The notes under the pieces are model-generated. The model had not been told where the DNA came from, did not search any database, and was given only the letters and a program-made list of their open reading frames with translations. A stretch of 64,000 nt of DNA from Zarea fungicola (lineage: Eukaryota; Ascomycota; Sordariomycetes; Hypocreales; Cordycipitaceae), in contig FWCC01000069.1 in assembly GCA_900169235.1 (NCBI GenBank), positions 1 to 64,000 on the forward strand, in the 5' to 3' direction. Both the position numbers and the translations under genes were made by a program. Shown here one piece after another: positions 22,630 through 33,707 of this stretch; position 1 is the first letter of the stretch; each line of letters begins with the position of its first letter.

Positions 22630-24288
22630 ATGGCACTGGCACCCAGCTCGCCTAGGCTGCCTAGCCCTCCCCCAGCCGCCGAGATTCAGATCACGCCCAA
22701 CTCACCGTCGGGTGGTCCAGCCGCTACCCTCGAAACCACACAGATGGAGCAGTCTCTTCTAGATGCGAACTCGAAACGGAGGATACATCCTGGGACGAAA
22801 TCTGCTGATATGGCCGCTGGACCACCACTTGTGCCCTTGAGCGACGTAAGCGCAATTACCATGTTCGACGATGAGCATCACGGGGCATTATGGGCACGCT
22901 GACTGATTGCGATAACGTGATTCTAGCTCGAATCAGCATTTTCATTGCAGGAGCATCTCGCAGCACTACATTACAGTCACACAGAGCAAGGCACGCGAGC
23001 ACTGACGCGGGCGACCGCTAACCAGATTGCGCACCCGCCAGCCGGCATCGATCGAACGCTCTGGCTTTACGAGCTCTGTCGGTTCCTCATTTCACAGTGC
23101 AACACACTCATCGTCGGGTTTCTGTTTGATTCTCCTCCTTGCAGCGCCAGCACCTGTCCTGAGATGCGTGCGTCAGAGTGGCAGTTCCTCTGCGCCGTGC
23201 ACGAGCAGCCCAAGAGCTGCTGCGCCATCGACTACTGCTGCCATACACTCGACTGGGCCGCCAATGTGGTATCGGACCAAAATATATTCCCCAGCCGGTT
23301 CGTGATACTCAACGACTCGCAGAGTAAGAACGTCGGGCTCAAGAACCTGGTCAACGTCTTCCGCCGTCTGCACCGCATCTTTGCGCACGCATGGTTCCAG
23401 CATCGTAGTGTTTTCTGGGCCGTCGAGGGCCAGAGTGGACTGTACGTCTTCTTCAAGACTGTATGCGACCTATACGACTTACTACCGGCGGAGAATTACA
23501 AGCTGCCCCCCGAGGCAGAGGGCCTTGACGCGCCTGAGACGGAGTCAGAGACACCAGCCAAGTCATCCATTATACCGACAGTCCTGAAGGCAAAATCAGC
23601 ACCCGAGCAAAGTGTTACTGATGCTGCAGATAACGACGAAAACCTGCAGCCCCATGGCCGTACAACGACGAGACGGCATGTTCGAAGTAGCCCTTCGACA
23701 GGCAGTGCTGTGACGACGGTGTTGGAAACGGAGGAAGAAGAGGTGGATGCTGTAGCGCGAGGCTTTAACAGCATGCACCTGATCGGCCACTTGCCAAATC
23801 TGTCTCAGTTTGCAGATGAGCCTGAGATTGCGGAGGTTCCCGTTGTTGTCAGACCGCCAGCAACACCCGTGGCAATAACGAAATTGCCAGAGACTGATAA
23901 CGGTGTTGAGGCACCGAACGCTGAACAGGAGGGCAGTAGCACTGCAAATGCAGAATCGGCAGTTGATGGAAATGCCGCTAAAGGGACGGAGAATTCAACC
24001 GAGGAAACGTCCACATCAGCACCAGCTCCTGCGGCCCCAGATGCCCCTTTGGTTGCCTCAGCCTCTCCCACGGAGCCTTCTGCAGAATCGTCTGTCAAGG
24101 ATATTGACCATAACGGATCATCGGCAGCCATCGCTAATGCTGCCTCATCGAGTGAGCATGGTGCCAAAGCTAGCATGGACGTTACCAGCGAGAGCCTAGA
24201 GCAGACTAAGGCTGCCTCCAAAACAACTACGGAGGAGGGCCAGGTATCAACGCTGCCCGAAGGCCCATTAACGGAAGAAGCCGCATAG
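22630..24288 (+). CDS. MOB3: MOB3/phocein-like protein of the STRIPAK complex
   Basis: This is the Mob4/phocein-type MOB protein; in Sordaria and Neurospora MOB-3 belongs to STRIPAK, which controls hyphal fusion and fruiting-body development. Exons are 22630..22845 and 22927..24288, giving 525 aa. The MOB domain spans about residues 70-255. The zinc ligands are present: Cys144 and Cys149 in CSASTC, and His221 and His226 in RRLHRIFAHAW. Other landmarks are SEWQFLCAVHEQPKSCCAID, YCCHTLDWAANV and FWAVEGQSGLYVFFKTVCDL. The first 60 residues are proline-rich. The C-terminal 250 residues are an A/S/T/E-rich disordered tail, much longer than in animal Mob4 but usual for filamentous ascomycetes. The 81-nt intron lies just before the domain. 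The extra cysteines of SCCAIDYCC fit phocein rather than Mob1/Mob2. Confidence 0.94.
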
Positions 24289-25489
24289 GGGGGAAAACAA
24301 GTAATATATGTACAGTACACTAATAACATAGTTAGTCAAAGCTGACTTAATTTTCTTCACCCCACTACAAACGTAGCTCCAAGTACTGGTAAATAAAAAT
24401 AAAAATAAAAACAAGGATAATTTCCCAGCCGACTCAATAAGCAAGCCACGGGAGGCGTCTTCTGACTCGGATTGGGTTGCATTTTTCAACTCCTGTGATT
24501 TTGAACGGGCTTTACCCACTCCCGCGGCCGACAGCCCGTGCAAATCTCCAAATATTTCAGTCTTCGAAATATCTCGTGGCGTGTGGGATAAGTGGTGGGA
24601 GAACCGTGATTCCGGCGCAGCGCCACTCACCAGTGAGTAAGACTAGCAAATAGGCGCAAAACAAAAAAGCCACGTTGTTTCGGGCTTTTAAGCCGTAAGT
24701 AGGTACGGAATTGAATGTCCGTGGTTAGCCACTAGTTAGGCCAACTAAGCTGTGTGGCAGCCAAACTGTCAAGCTGTCAAGGTAATTATTAACTTCGCAG
24801 GCACACCACGACGCGTTGGCCACCGGCAGCTTACGGCTACTAGCTAGGTAGGTAGGTCGGAGAGTGACCAATTAACTACCTACCAACTCACAAAGGCGAT
24901 ACAAAGTCGGTTGTTTGGCGACATACTGTAAAGGCATTCTCTAGGGCCGCCCACCCACCAATTAAGCTATTAGTAAACATGCAGGCCTATGTGTAACAAG
25001 GGAAAACCCTGCCACTCGCAATAGCAACACCAAGAGCTCCTTAGCGCTTTGTTAATTCCCTACTTGTCCGAATATCTTCGCACTTGATTAAAGCAAGCTT
25101 TCAGCTGTCTTATTCCACCATTCCTGGAGTTGGCCCATCCACTTGGTGAGAATGCAAATAGGCCGAATGTCCACATTTCTCAGCTAGCTAGCGGCGTCTT
25201 TGTCCAAAGTGGTCAACCGCAAAGGTAATAAATAGCCTAGTCAGTTCCGCTCACGGGTATTGGGCAGTGACGTGGGCGCGCGACAACTTCCCGATTTGGC
25301 TACAGGTTTACAGATCAATGGTGGGGGGTTAATTGCATTCATTCAATGGCTCTTCAACTCCTCTCGTAGTTGGCCAGCCATGCGCGGTCGGATGTCGACC
25401 GAGCTTTGTTATTGGGTTATTGGAACTAAAATTTATTCAACTATTTTATTTGTTGGTCTACTGGAGCCCAGTAGTTTCTCAACCAAAAG
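24289..25489. other. 1.2-kb convergent spacer
   Basis: This region lies between the convergent ends of MOB3 and the zinc-cluster gene. It has an (A)nT microsatellite around 24390-24415, an AGGTAGGTAGGT motif near 24845 and an opposite-strand ACCTACC at 24885. The minus-strand open frame at 24268..24630 starts with GTG, contains low-complexity FLFLFLF and is not called. Confidence 0.4.
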
Positions 25490-27789
25490 TTAAGGTTCAG
25501 TATTTGGTGTTAGGTCCAACTTGTCGAACAGCTTCACAGCGACTTGAAGGCGATCCAGTGCATGGACTGCTGCATGATGGCGCTCATCTGCAAAGTTGCG
25601 TATACTCTGCAGCATCGGACTGAACCCTCTGTTGTCGGGCAACCACCACTGTGCCGCGTTCTTGTCGTTGAACAGTTCCGCTAGTCTCGATCGTAGTGGA
25701 AGTGCTTGTATAGACCTATTGGTTTTGTGTCTCATGTTAGTGTTGGACTGAAAATAGTCTAGTCGACCGTTGTAGTTTCAAACAATTCTCGTACCCCATT
25801 GTTTCCAACACAGCGAGCTTTCGCCACAACCAGGCCCGATGTCGCTCATCCCGGGGTAGAAAAAGCGCGACAACTATTAGAGACAGCCTGAAGCCCAGAA
25901 GCGCCCCTTTTGGTTTCGATGGCCAGTATTCCATGGCCTCGAATAGCTGGCACACCGCGTAACTGTGGTGGCGCAAATCCAAAGCTAATTCTGCCCGCGC
26001 CGCTCTGGTCGTTGACTTGTGTAACACAACTAGCGTATGCCATTCCACAAGAACCATAGTAGAACTCAGAAGAGGTTGGTTGTAGAGTAGTCCTCGCTCG
26101 TACGGGTCGACAATATCGTCCGGGTCCGGAGGCTGCTGCCACGGGTAGTCACGAACAACGTATGTAGATGAGGTCAACATGGGATCCCATGTATCCCTCC
26201 AATTCATAAGCTGAATAGTAATTCGCTCGTGTTCCTGTGAAAAGTTCCTGTCCGAAAGCCCCCCATAAGCTGAACTTGACAGCAAGAGGGCCATATCGTG
26301 CCGGATAATGTGTAGCCGTGCGAGGCGTTCTTCAGCTCTCCATAGAATCTGGTTGGGCTCTTGATTGATTTTCTCTCGATAATAGAGTGCAGCATTTGTG
26401 AACCAATCACGGCAAAGTGTTGGCTGGGCCATTCCCAGAAAAGCGCCGCCAACGTCAAAACGCGAGTACCAGCAGAGGCAAATCTGGCCGATGCGGGTGT
26501 CCATGACAGTTTGCGGTGTAAACAGCTTGGTAAACAGTTCAAGAGCCGCTCTTTGGTGGCCCATTAAATTCAGCCAATCACCTAGGTATTCCTAGAGCCC
26601 GAAATGTCAAAGGTGTTCGTACATTTGTTTTGTAGTGTATAACCAACCTCTATTGTTGCCAGCTGCAAAATGCTCAAAAGCGTTGGGAGGTTGTGTGTTC
26701 CTTCCTGCTTGAGGCATGCCAGTAGTAACGTGATGCTGCGGTTATAGTAAAGTAGAAAATCTCCAAGATTTCCATCGGCATGCTCAATACTTCTCAGGTA
26801 TGCAGAGAATGCGACAACAGTGTTGAGTAACAACTTGTTCCTTGAAGCTTCGACTATTAGGCCGCGAACGAAAAAGTTATCGGTATCGTTGGTGAGGCAG
26901 TAGTGATGGCAAGTGATATTGTGGTAAAGATAGTGCAAATGCATTTTATAGTCGCTCGGCAAGTGGTGAAGGTTTAAATCTTCCGTTGAATTCGACTGAG
27001 AGTCGGGGCTTTGCCTAGCCCAGACACTATGTTCTACAGGAATTGAGGTCGACGGAGACGGTGATACGCTGCTGGTATCACCCGAAATGTTGTCTGATAT
27101 CTGAAGAACAAGTTTGTTTTTCAGGGGTTGCGTTAGCAGTCTTTTCTCGTCTTGGTCATCCGCTTCGTCATTGTCAAGGATGACCTCGAGAGTTGCTGAA
27201 GGTTTAGTATCGTCATATTCAGCATATTCAGAGTTAGAAGATCCTGGGCTTTGATTTGAGGTTGAATTCGATGCTGCTTCCTTGTGCCTCGAACTACCTT
27301 TAGATGTCGACGGATCAGGATAGACACAATCTCTGCCTCCCTTTCGGCAGCCTAGCAGGATGTCAGATTCAAGCAGAAATAGAGGCAGAGGAACACATAC
27401 GTTCACAGATTGGACGGCCTTCGTCACACTACAGTCTCATCAACAACGGCATGGTCTCGTGCTCTAGTAGACAATGAGCTTACCTTAACTCTGCGGCCCC
27501 GACAAGTGAAACAGCCGGATCTGGTCCTGCGATGTTTAACTTGTTCAGCATCGGAAGTTGCTAAAGTAGCCGATTTTCGTCGGCCTTTGGACGCTGGTGG
27601 CTGGAAAGAGAATGAAGGGGCCGGAAAGCCGGAAAAATGCCCAAAGCTCCGGAAGCTAATGGGAGCTGTATTTGCAGGCAAGTGTGGCGCAACAAGAAAA
27701 GGATTATTGATCTCTTCAGGGCTCATCTCTGCGTGAGGCTCGCCCCCAGTCATCATGGATGACAGAAACTGCGGGTAGTTTTCTGCCAT
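25490..27789 (-). CDS. Zn(II)2Cys6 fungal transcription factor
   Basis: This is a fungal-specific binuclear zinc-cluster regulator, expected to act in the nucleus. Five exons are read: 27484..27789, 27401..27428, 26648..27351, 25768..26591 and 25490..25715, giving 695 aa. The six cysteines are Cys93, 96, 103, 110, 113 and 120, spaced C-x2-C-x6-C-x6-C-x2-C-x6-C in the segment from SGCFTCRGRRVK to KGGRDCVYP. The cluster is encoded across three exons, the middle one only 28 nt. A serine/acid-rich linker follows. From about residue 270 a fungal transcription-factor middle-homology-type domain is seen (HHYCLTNDTDNFFVRGLIVE to LPTLLSILQLATIEEYLGDW, and LFLPRDERHRAWLWRKLAVL). The last intron has a weak donor (GTCGAC) but a perfect CACTAAC branch site and CAATAG acceptor; reading through it gives an early stop. 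The target pathway cannot be told from sequence, and no cluster of enzymes lies nearby. Confidence 0.9.
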
Positions 27790-30700
27790 TGTATGTCTGC
27801 GGCAAACCAACGGCCATTCGTTTGTTATGTAAAATGCAGAAGACTTGGCAAGATGCAGGGCAGATAATTATAGAAACACCAACTTTGTAAAAAGCCGTCG
27901 AAACAATCCGGAACTGTCGCGCGAAAGCCGAATGCTGCATTGAGAAGTAAAGCATAGGCCGGAACTTGAGTTAACAGGTGTTGGGTTTGGTGTTCAACGA
28001 AACACAGGCTGCTGTTTGATGTTGCCAGAGAGCAAAATGCGCTTTTCTCGTCCACTCGGTGTCGGAGGCAGTGGTGGTTTTATGGAAAGGTCATGTAATA
28101 AGAGCTTGGTGGCCCGTGATTCCGAAATGGACCAGGGAGGGTGCTCGTGCTCTCGTTGACTTGGGAGGGTACATGCAGCGTCGCACCTTACGCAACAGCG
28201 TGCTGTAATGCGCCTCTTTGTTTTGTAGATCTTAACCCTAAGTCTATTCAACAGCTGCTCTCAGGCAGTTGTGCTGGAAGAAAAACACTGCTGGGTATGG
28301 TATTAGATGTTCGATCTGCAAGATATCATTTCATCAAGAAAGCTATATGTGTCAAAGTGAAGACGATGCCAGGCTGACATGAAAAAGGGAAAGGGAGGGG
28401 CCAATTGGTTTGGATTGGTGGGTAGAACAAGATGGCTCCGCCCGAGAAGCAGACGTTAACTAGATACATGAGAACGGAACCGTTTCTACAGCTAGCACAC
28501 ATAGCTACTTGACAGCCTCTTTTACGGGGATCTTACGCATGGGAGTGTGGAAACCTTGAGGCAATGGGGACCGCCAAAGCCGAGGAGTTATTAAGCAATT
28601 AGTGAGTCAACAATATTTCGTCTTGAGTGCTCGAAATATGCCTGCCCGCGGCAGGACCGATTTGAACAGCTGCAGCCGCGGAAGCGTGAGGCAATGGGGT
28701 AACTATGTAAGACATTCAAAATGGCACATGGTACTCTGAACTGCGCATAGCATGGCACTAACAGCCATTTGCCCTATGCGATTTGTACCAGAGACGAGGC
28801 CGATCCAGTACCCGCTAGCTACAGCCGGGAAGGTGGTGTCCTGGAGGGGGCTAGTTCAATGTGGGAGGAGACGTGTGAGAATGGCCGAGAAGTTAAGTGG
28901 CGGCCGGACAAGTGTCGCAATTTTGAAAGAACCCTGTCGAGCTACGCTATGGCGTGGGATGGGTAGTATGTAATTCCCTGGTTTGTCCAAACACAGAAAG
29001 AGGCTAATAAGGCAGACTAAATGGTAGCAAGGATAAAGGTTCAGATGCGCCACGAATGGATGGCAGAAGGGGAGAGACCCAGATTAAGCCCATTGTTGAT
29101 CTTTCATAGCCCGGCAGAAGCCGGGCGTGTGAAAGTTGCACCGCAATACCTTCGATTACAGCTCGTCCTGCATAGTACAAGCAAGGCTAATGAGTCCTGG
29201 CTAGCTGGACGGCTATAACAACCCGTGTGGACTCTCTCGTTGGAAGAGGAGACGCGGCGGAGCCATGGCGGCAGACAATGGCATGACCGAAAGCCTCGCC
29301 ACCGGCGCCCGACTTGTTATCTTACCAGACGTATTCTCTTCAGGCAACAATGCGGGAATCCGCTTTGTCTTTCGAAAACAGGGTTACTCGGACGAGAGCC
29401 TGGTGGTGGTGGCGTGCGTCTGGACCAGGACAACGGTTCCCAGCTATGTGGAGTTGTGTGGCAGCTGCCGTGTCGTGGCTCAACAAGGACAGGGGCGCGG
29501 CGTGGCTCAGAAAAGCCATCATCAGCCATTCCACAGCATCTTGAGACGGATAATCGCTGTCTTGTCACGCCTGTCTATTTGAGTGGAATTTCCAGTGGGG
29601 AAATAAGTGGTGTGGATGTGCACACTAATGGGCGATCTGGGACATTGTTAGTTTGCTACCGGCAACAAGGGCTCCGCAGCGGACATGAGGAGAGCAGTAA
29701 CTACTGTGTACTCTTGTCGCTCAGCGCACCCAGTTGAGATGTCGAAAATACAAAGAGAGTCTGGGCTAGGGGTGCGCTAGGAGCGGCAAGTTCTCCCGCT
29801 CCTCCTGTCGGGCCTGAGACAAAGCTGGTGAAGGAGCTTTCATAGCATAGACGGAATATTTGACAACTCCACGGCAGATACTGCAATGATTAGCTGAGAA
29901 GGCCCAGAATATGCAACAAGAAAAGTAGCGTAGCTAAAAACTGTGTCAGATCAGCACGTCAAGCCACCCACAACTCTGGCAAGCACACGATGTGGGGGCC
30001 TTGGGTATGAGCCATCCGACGAACTACGGATGCACGCGCGCGCTCAAATCAACCATGACGCCCGGCTTTTGGCGTAGATCCGGGTTTGACAGGGCGCGGT
30101 GGGGGACGGACGTGGTACAGAGACCACTCGATTGATGCTATTAACTGTAGTTGGCAGGAAACTGTCGGTGCACTGCTCCGTAGACAGGGTTGTATGCTCT
30201 CTGCATCATCGTGACTCTCACCTTTGGTGGCTCACTCGTACGATTCCAAGCTCAGCTCCATTCGAGTGGTTTTTGCTGCAGTTTATCTCCTGCTGGAAAA
30301 AAAAAAGAATTACAGTGTAAAAGTCATGAGAAGTACCGGTAGTTTTTCTACCGCTTCATCCCACACTCATGCTACAACATCCACATGCAGCCCGAGGCGG
30401 TTACTCCGGTACCTCTTTTAGTAATTTGAGTGCCGTAGGAGCCGGTTTACTTCTGCAGCCTTCTGCGCCATGGTCCATTCCTTGCTTGTTTGCAGAGCTT
30501 GTTAATACGGCAGTTAGGCCACAGGCTTAACTAACTAGTTAGGACTTTCAGCCACGGAAGCCTTGCCATGTCTTATTACACTGAGCCAAGGTCGTACGAC
30601 CCTGTCTAACTTGGAACCATGGTATCCAGATCAAATGTGGTTGTTACAATTCCAATAATCGGCCGAGTCTAATTTTGGCATGATATAGAGTTGTTGCAGA

Positions 30701-33700
30701 TTTTCGTATTTGCGGTTTCGACTTGAATTCTCATCATCAGCCCCCCTGTCTTTTTTTTTCCGCCAGCAGCAGCCAGCCACTCGCACATAATTTGCCAAGA
30801 ACTGACTTACCAAATATAGTCGTTGCGGCGTTTCTTGTGGCACAACTACGGATCACTGATTGATACGCACGGGACAGTGTTGTATCTGCCGTAGCCTCGA
30901 ACAGTTTGTCCTCTTTCCCTACACTGCCATATTCGGATATTCCTATGAGCACTCAAAATCTAGCTGAGTGGCGCACTTTCTGATCAGCGCCGAGACATCT
31001 GCCAGGATTCAGGTCAGCTAGACTAGACGTCCTCTTGCTTTTGTTGCGTTTTGGCAGGGCTGCCCATTGCCACAGTCGTTCGATTCCCTTGTGTCAGTAC
31101 CCACCGACAATAATAACCCTTGGTCGGACAGCGACCGATAGCAGGGCGTTGGCACAGCCGCAAGGCCAGAGAGAATGTCTCTTGGTCGGAGAGGATTGAT
31201 AAACCCAGGCTCCGGACTCTTTCCAGAATAGATAGAAGGCTATCCTTCGAAATCTCCGAGGCATTTATTACGGCGCGCTACAATAGCATAGTAGGTAAAC
31301 ACCGACAAGTTGTTCGGGTGTTGATAATCAGATCTTGCTTCTCGAACCTAAAGAATTGCTCGGGGCCTAAATACCCCGGTATTCCTCCGATGCGTGCAAG
31401 AAGTAAAAATCTCGGCCCGAGGACCACAATTTTAAACCCTCAAACTGATGAAAATGCAATGGCAATAACAGTAATACAGTTTCGTAATTGGGCTACGTAC
31501 TAACTAGTGCTGCTCTCCCCTTTGCCCCGAGCGTCCGCCCCCTCATGTACAGTATATTGAGACTAACTAGACATTTTGTTTACTAACTAACGTACCTAGT
31601 TTGCAGCCACATTGGCATATTGCTCGGAGAAGTGCCCTGGTTTCGAACGGACCAATACTCCGACGACAATAGCCTATTCATTAGCGGCGTACACGCTGCA
31701 CCTCCAATAAGAGCACTTCTGTAATTCCGAGATCGCGAATGGCTGTGAATGGCGGCAAAAGACCAAGGCCTATTTCTCCCAGCGCTGCTAACACACAGCA
31801 AAACATCCTTTTCGAGCTCATTCGTTCGACAAGTACGCTACTTCTATTCAAGGGTTTGGCGAACATGCACTGAGCAGCAAATCCAGAGAATTGGTTCTAG
31901 CTTGCAGGTGTAGCCATTTCCATGCAAGAACATCGCCTCATACCCCTCAGTTTGTTTCGCATTATGCTGGCGCATATTTGCCACTCCTCTGTTGTGGTGT
32001 TTTGGTGTTTTGTGGTACTGAGAAAGCGTGGTCGGTTTTCTAGCTTGACGCCATTCGTCTTCCGTGGAATGATTGGTTTACAAGGGGAAAGCTTTCGAGT
32101 CATTGCACGTGGCGCTCTCCAGATGTTGTCATTTTATCGACCAGACGGGCCGTGCTGTGGGCAAGCCTCCAAAAGCAGTACCAAGAGGTGCACGCCAGCA
32201 AGGGCCACCGGCGATCCTTCCCGAAGAAGAAATTATCTAGTCCGCTACTACGCTCTGTCTCAATTAAATGAAATTTTGGTTAATAATGGAGAAGTGAGGC
32301 CTTTTCGCGCTGTCTGTTCCTTTTGATCTAGGCCTGGACAAGGGCAATGGTATCTTGTCTATCCGTACTCCGCAGTTTTATTCATGAGAAGAGCACCGTA
32401 CTCAGCCCTACTTTCGGGAAGGGCGTTTGCGCCACGCAGTGTGCGTTCTATCTGACTTGCTGTGGTAGGTGAAGGCAGGAGGAGGTAATCTCCGTTTAGA
32501 GTGGGCTGACTTGATTGATGTCAGAAGACTGTGTCAGCTAACTATGCATACTGCATGGGGTTCGGTAGCTACTTGTTTATCGTCCTCAATAATTAAACCT
32601 TGACAAAAGTCTGGGGCTGAAGATAGTTGTCAACGGAAAACGTTGCGGGTTGCTCATCCAGGATATTGCTCCCAGCTAGGCGTTAGTATCGGAGCTCCAG
32701 ATATTCGTAAATGAGCTGCTGTACTTGGACAATTTATAGTACGTTATTATACTCCGTACTATATCGCCCTTGGAGGTTGCGTAGGGGGCAGCCTGCTTCG
32801 CATTTGTTCCAAATCCAGAAACCAAACTGACCTAAGCATCCTGTCACGAGAACACGTAAGGGCTGTAGGGCCTCAATAGGCATGGATAAATCCTTCTATG
32901 CTATAGAGCAAAGTAATTAATAAAACGTCTTTCCCGTGCTCAATGAGTTTTTACTCGTTTGACATGCAGTTTCAAAAATAGGCTTGTTTTCCAGATGGGA
33001 TCTCCGTCACCTGATTTCTGCAGGGTTTTTGAAGTAAAAAGACTGTAGATAATGCTCGATGCTGTCTGAGTTGTTTAGTGTGCGAAATTATACTGACGCA
33101 AATACTGTACTGTTGCTCTCTGGCCTTCGAGGTGGAGGATCAGAAAGCTAAAACTGTCTGTTCTGAATGACGGCTTGATCAGGGAAATTTGATCGACTTC
33201 ATCACATAAAACCCTTCTTCTCGATTTAGACAGTCGTCAGCACAACATTGCCTATTCCGCATCAAAGCAGCTCAAAGCAGCCTTCGATGTTGTCTCTGTA
33301 GAACGCCCCTACCCTACAGCAAAATTTGGACCCGCGAGATTCTTTGGCTCCTTAGACGCAACTTGAAAAGAAATCGGCATGAATTATCCCATTTGCAACT
33401 GCCAAATATGCATATCTTTTCTAGTTATGATTGGAGCTTACTCTGTTGGTTCTGAGGTCTACGACTCTGCCTCCCAGAATTTATCAGGCGCGCAATAGTG
33501 TTGTGGGACCGGTTGCCCGGATAAGGCTCCAACACCGATGAGATATACAATGTTTGCGTCAAATTTTGTTCGGTTATAGATTTGTTCCAGTGCGCATACA
33601 TTGTCATTTCTTTAAAGAGGGGCCTAGATTTCGCGAAACTCCATTTTCTCTTCACCTCCTTTCTGTTGTCAATCAAATTCAGTCACAGCGCCACGAAAGC

Positions 33701-33707
33701 AAACACA
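27790..33707. other. 5.9-kb gene-poor region
   Basis: I find no gene I can support. Open frames are short and interrupted on both strands; the longest, 170 codons at 29225..29737 plus, overlaps other frames of similar length and shows no domain. Composition is not AT-extreme, so a strongly RIP-mutated repeat is not obvious by eye. The start presumably holds the zinc-cluster gene promoter and the end the promoter of the MOSC gene. Notable items are a strong hairpin at 29101..29135, a GAGGCAATGGGG word occurring twice (near 28559 and 28688), and a CCTGCCCGCGGCAGG palindrome near 28641. Confidence 0.4.
29101..29135. repeat. Strong inverted repeat / hairpin
   Basis: GCCCGGC (29109..29115) and GCCGGGC (29120..29126) pair perfectly around an AGAA loop. 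An outer stem CTTTCA (29101..29106) pairs with TGAAAG (29130..29135) across a small internal loop. There are 13 pairs in 35 nt in a region with no gene. Confidence 0.8.

Noticed and set aside
23805..24329. 174-codon minus-strand frame over the MOB3 tail
   Set aside because: It is antisense to the repetitive A/S/T/E-rich tail of MOB3.
24268..24630. 120-codon minus-strand frame downstream of MOB3
   Set aside because: It starts with GTG, overlaps the MOB3 end and has low-complexity FLFLFLF from a microsatellite.
29225..29737. 170-codon plus-strand frame in the gene-free island
   Set aside because: It overlaps frames of similar length on both strands, with no domain and no codon bias like neighbouring genes.
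28060..33500. Possible RIP-mutated transposon in the gene-free island
   Set aside because: No terminal repeats, target duplications or transposase-like frames were seen, and base composition is not strongly AT-rich by eye; a RIP index was not computed.
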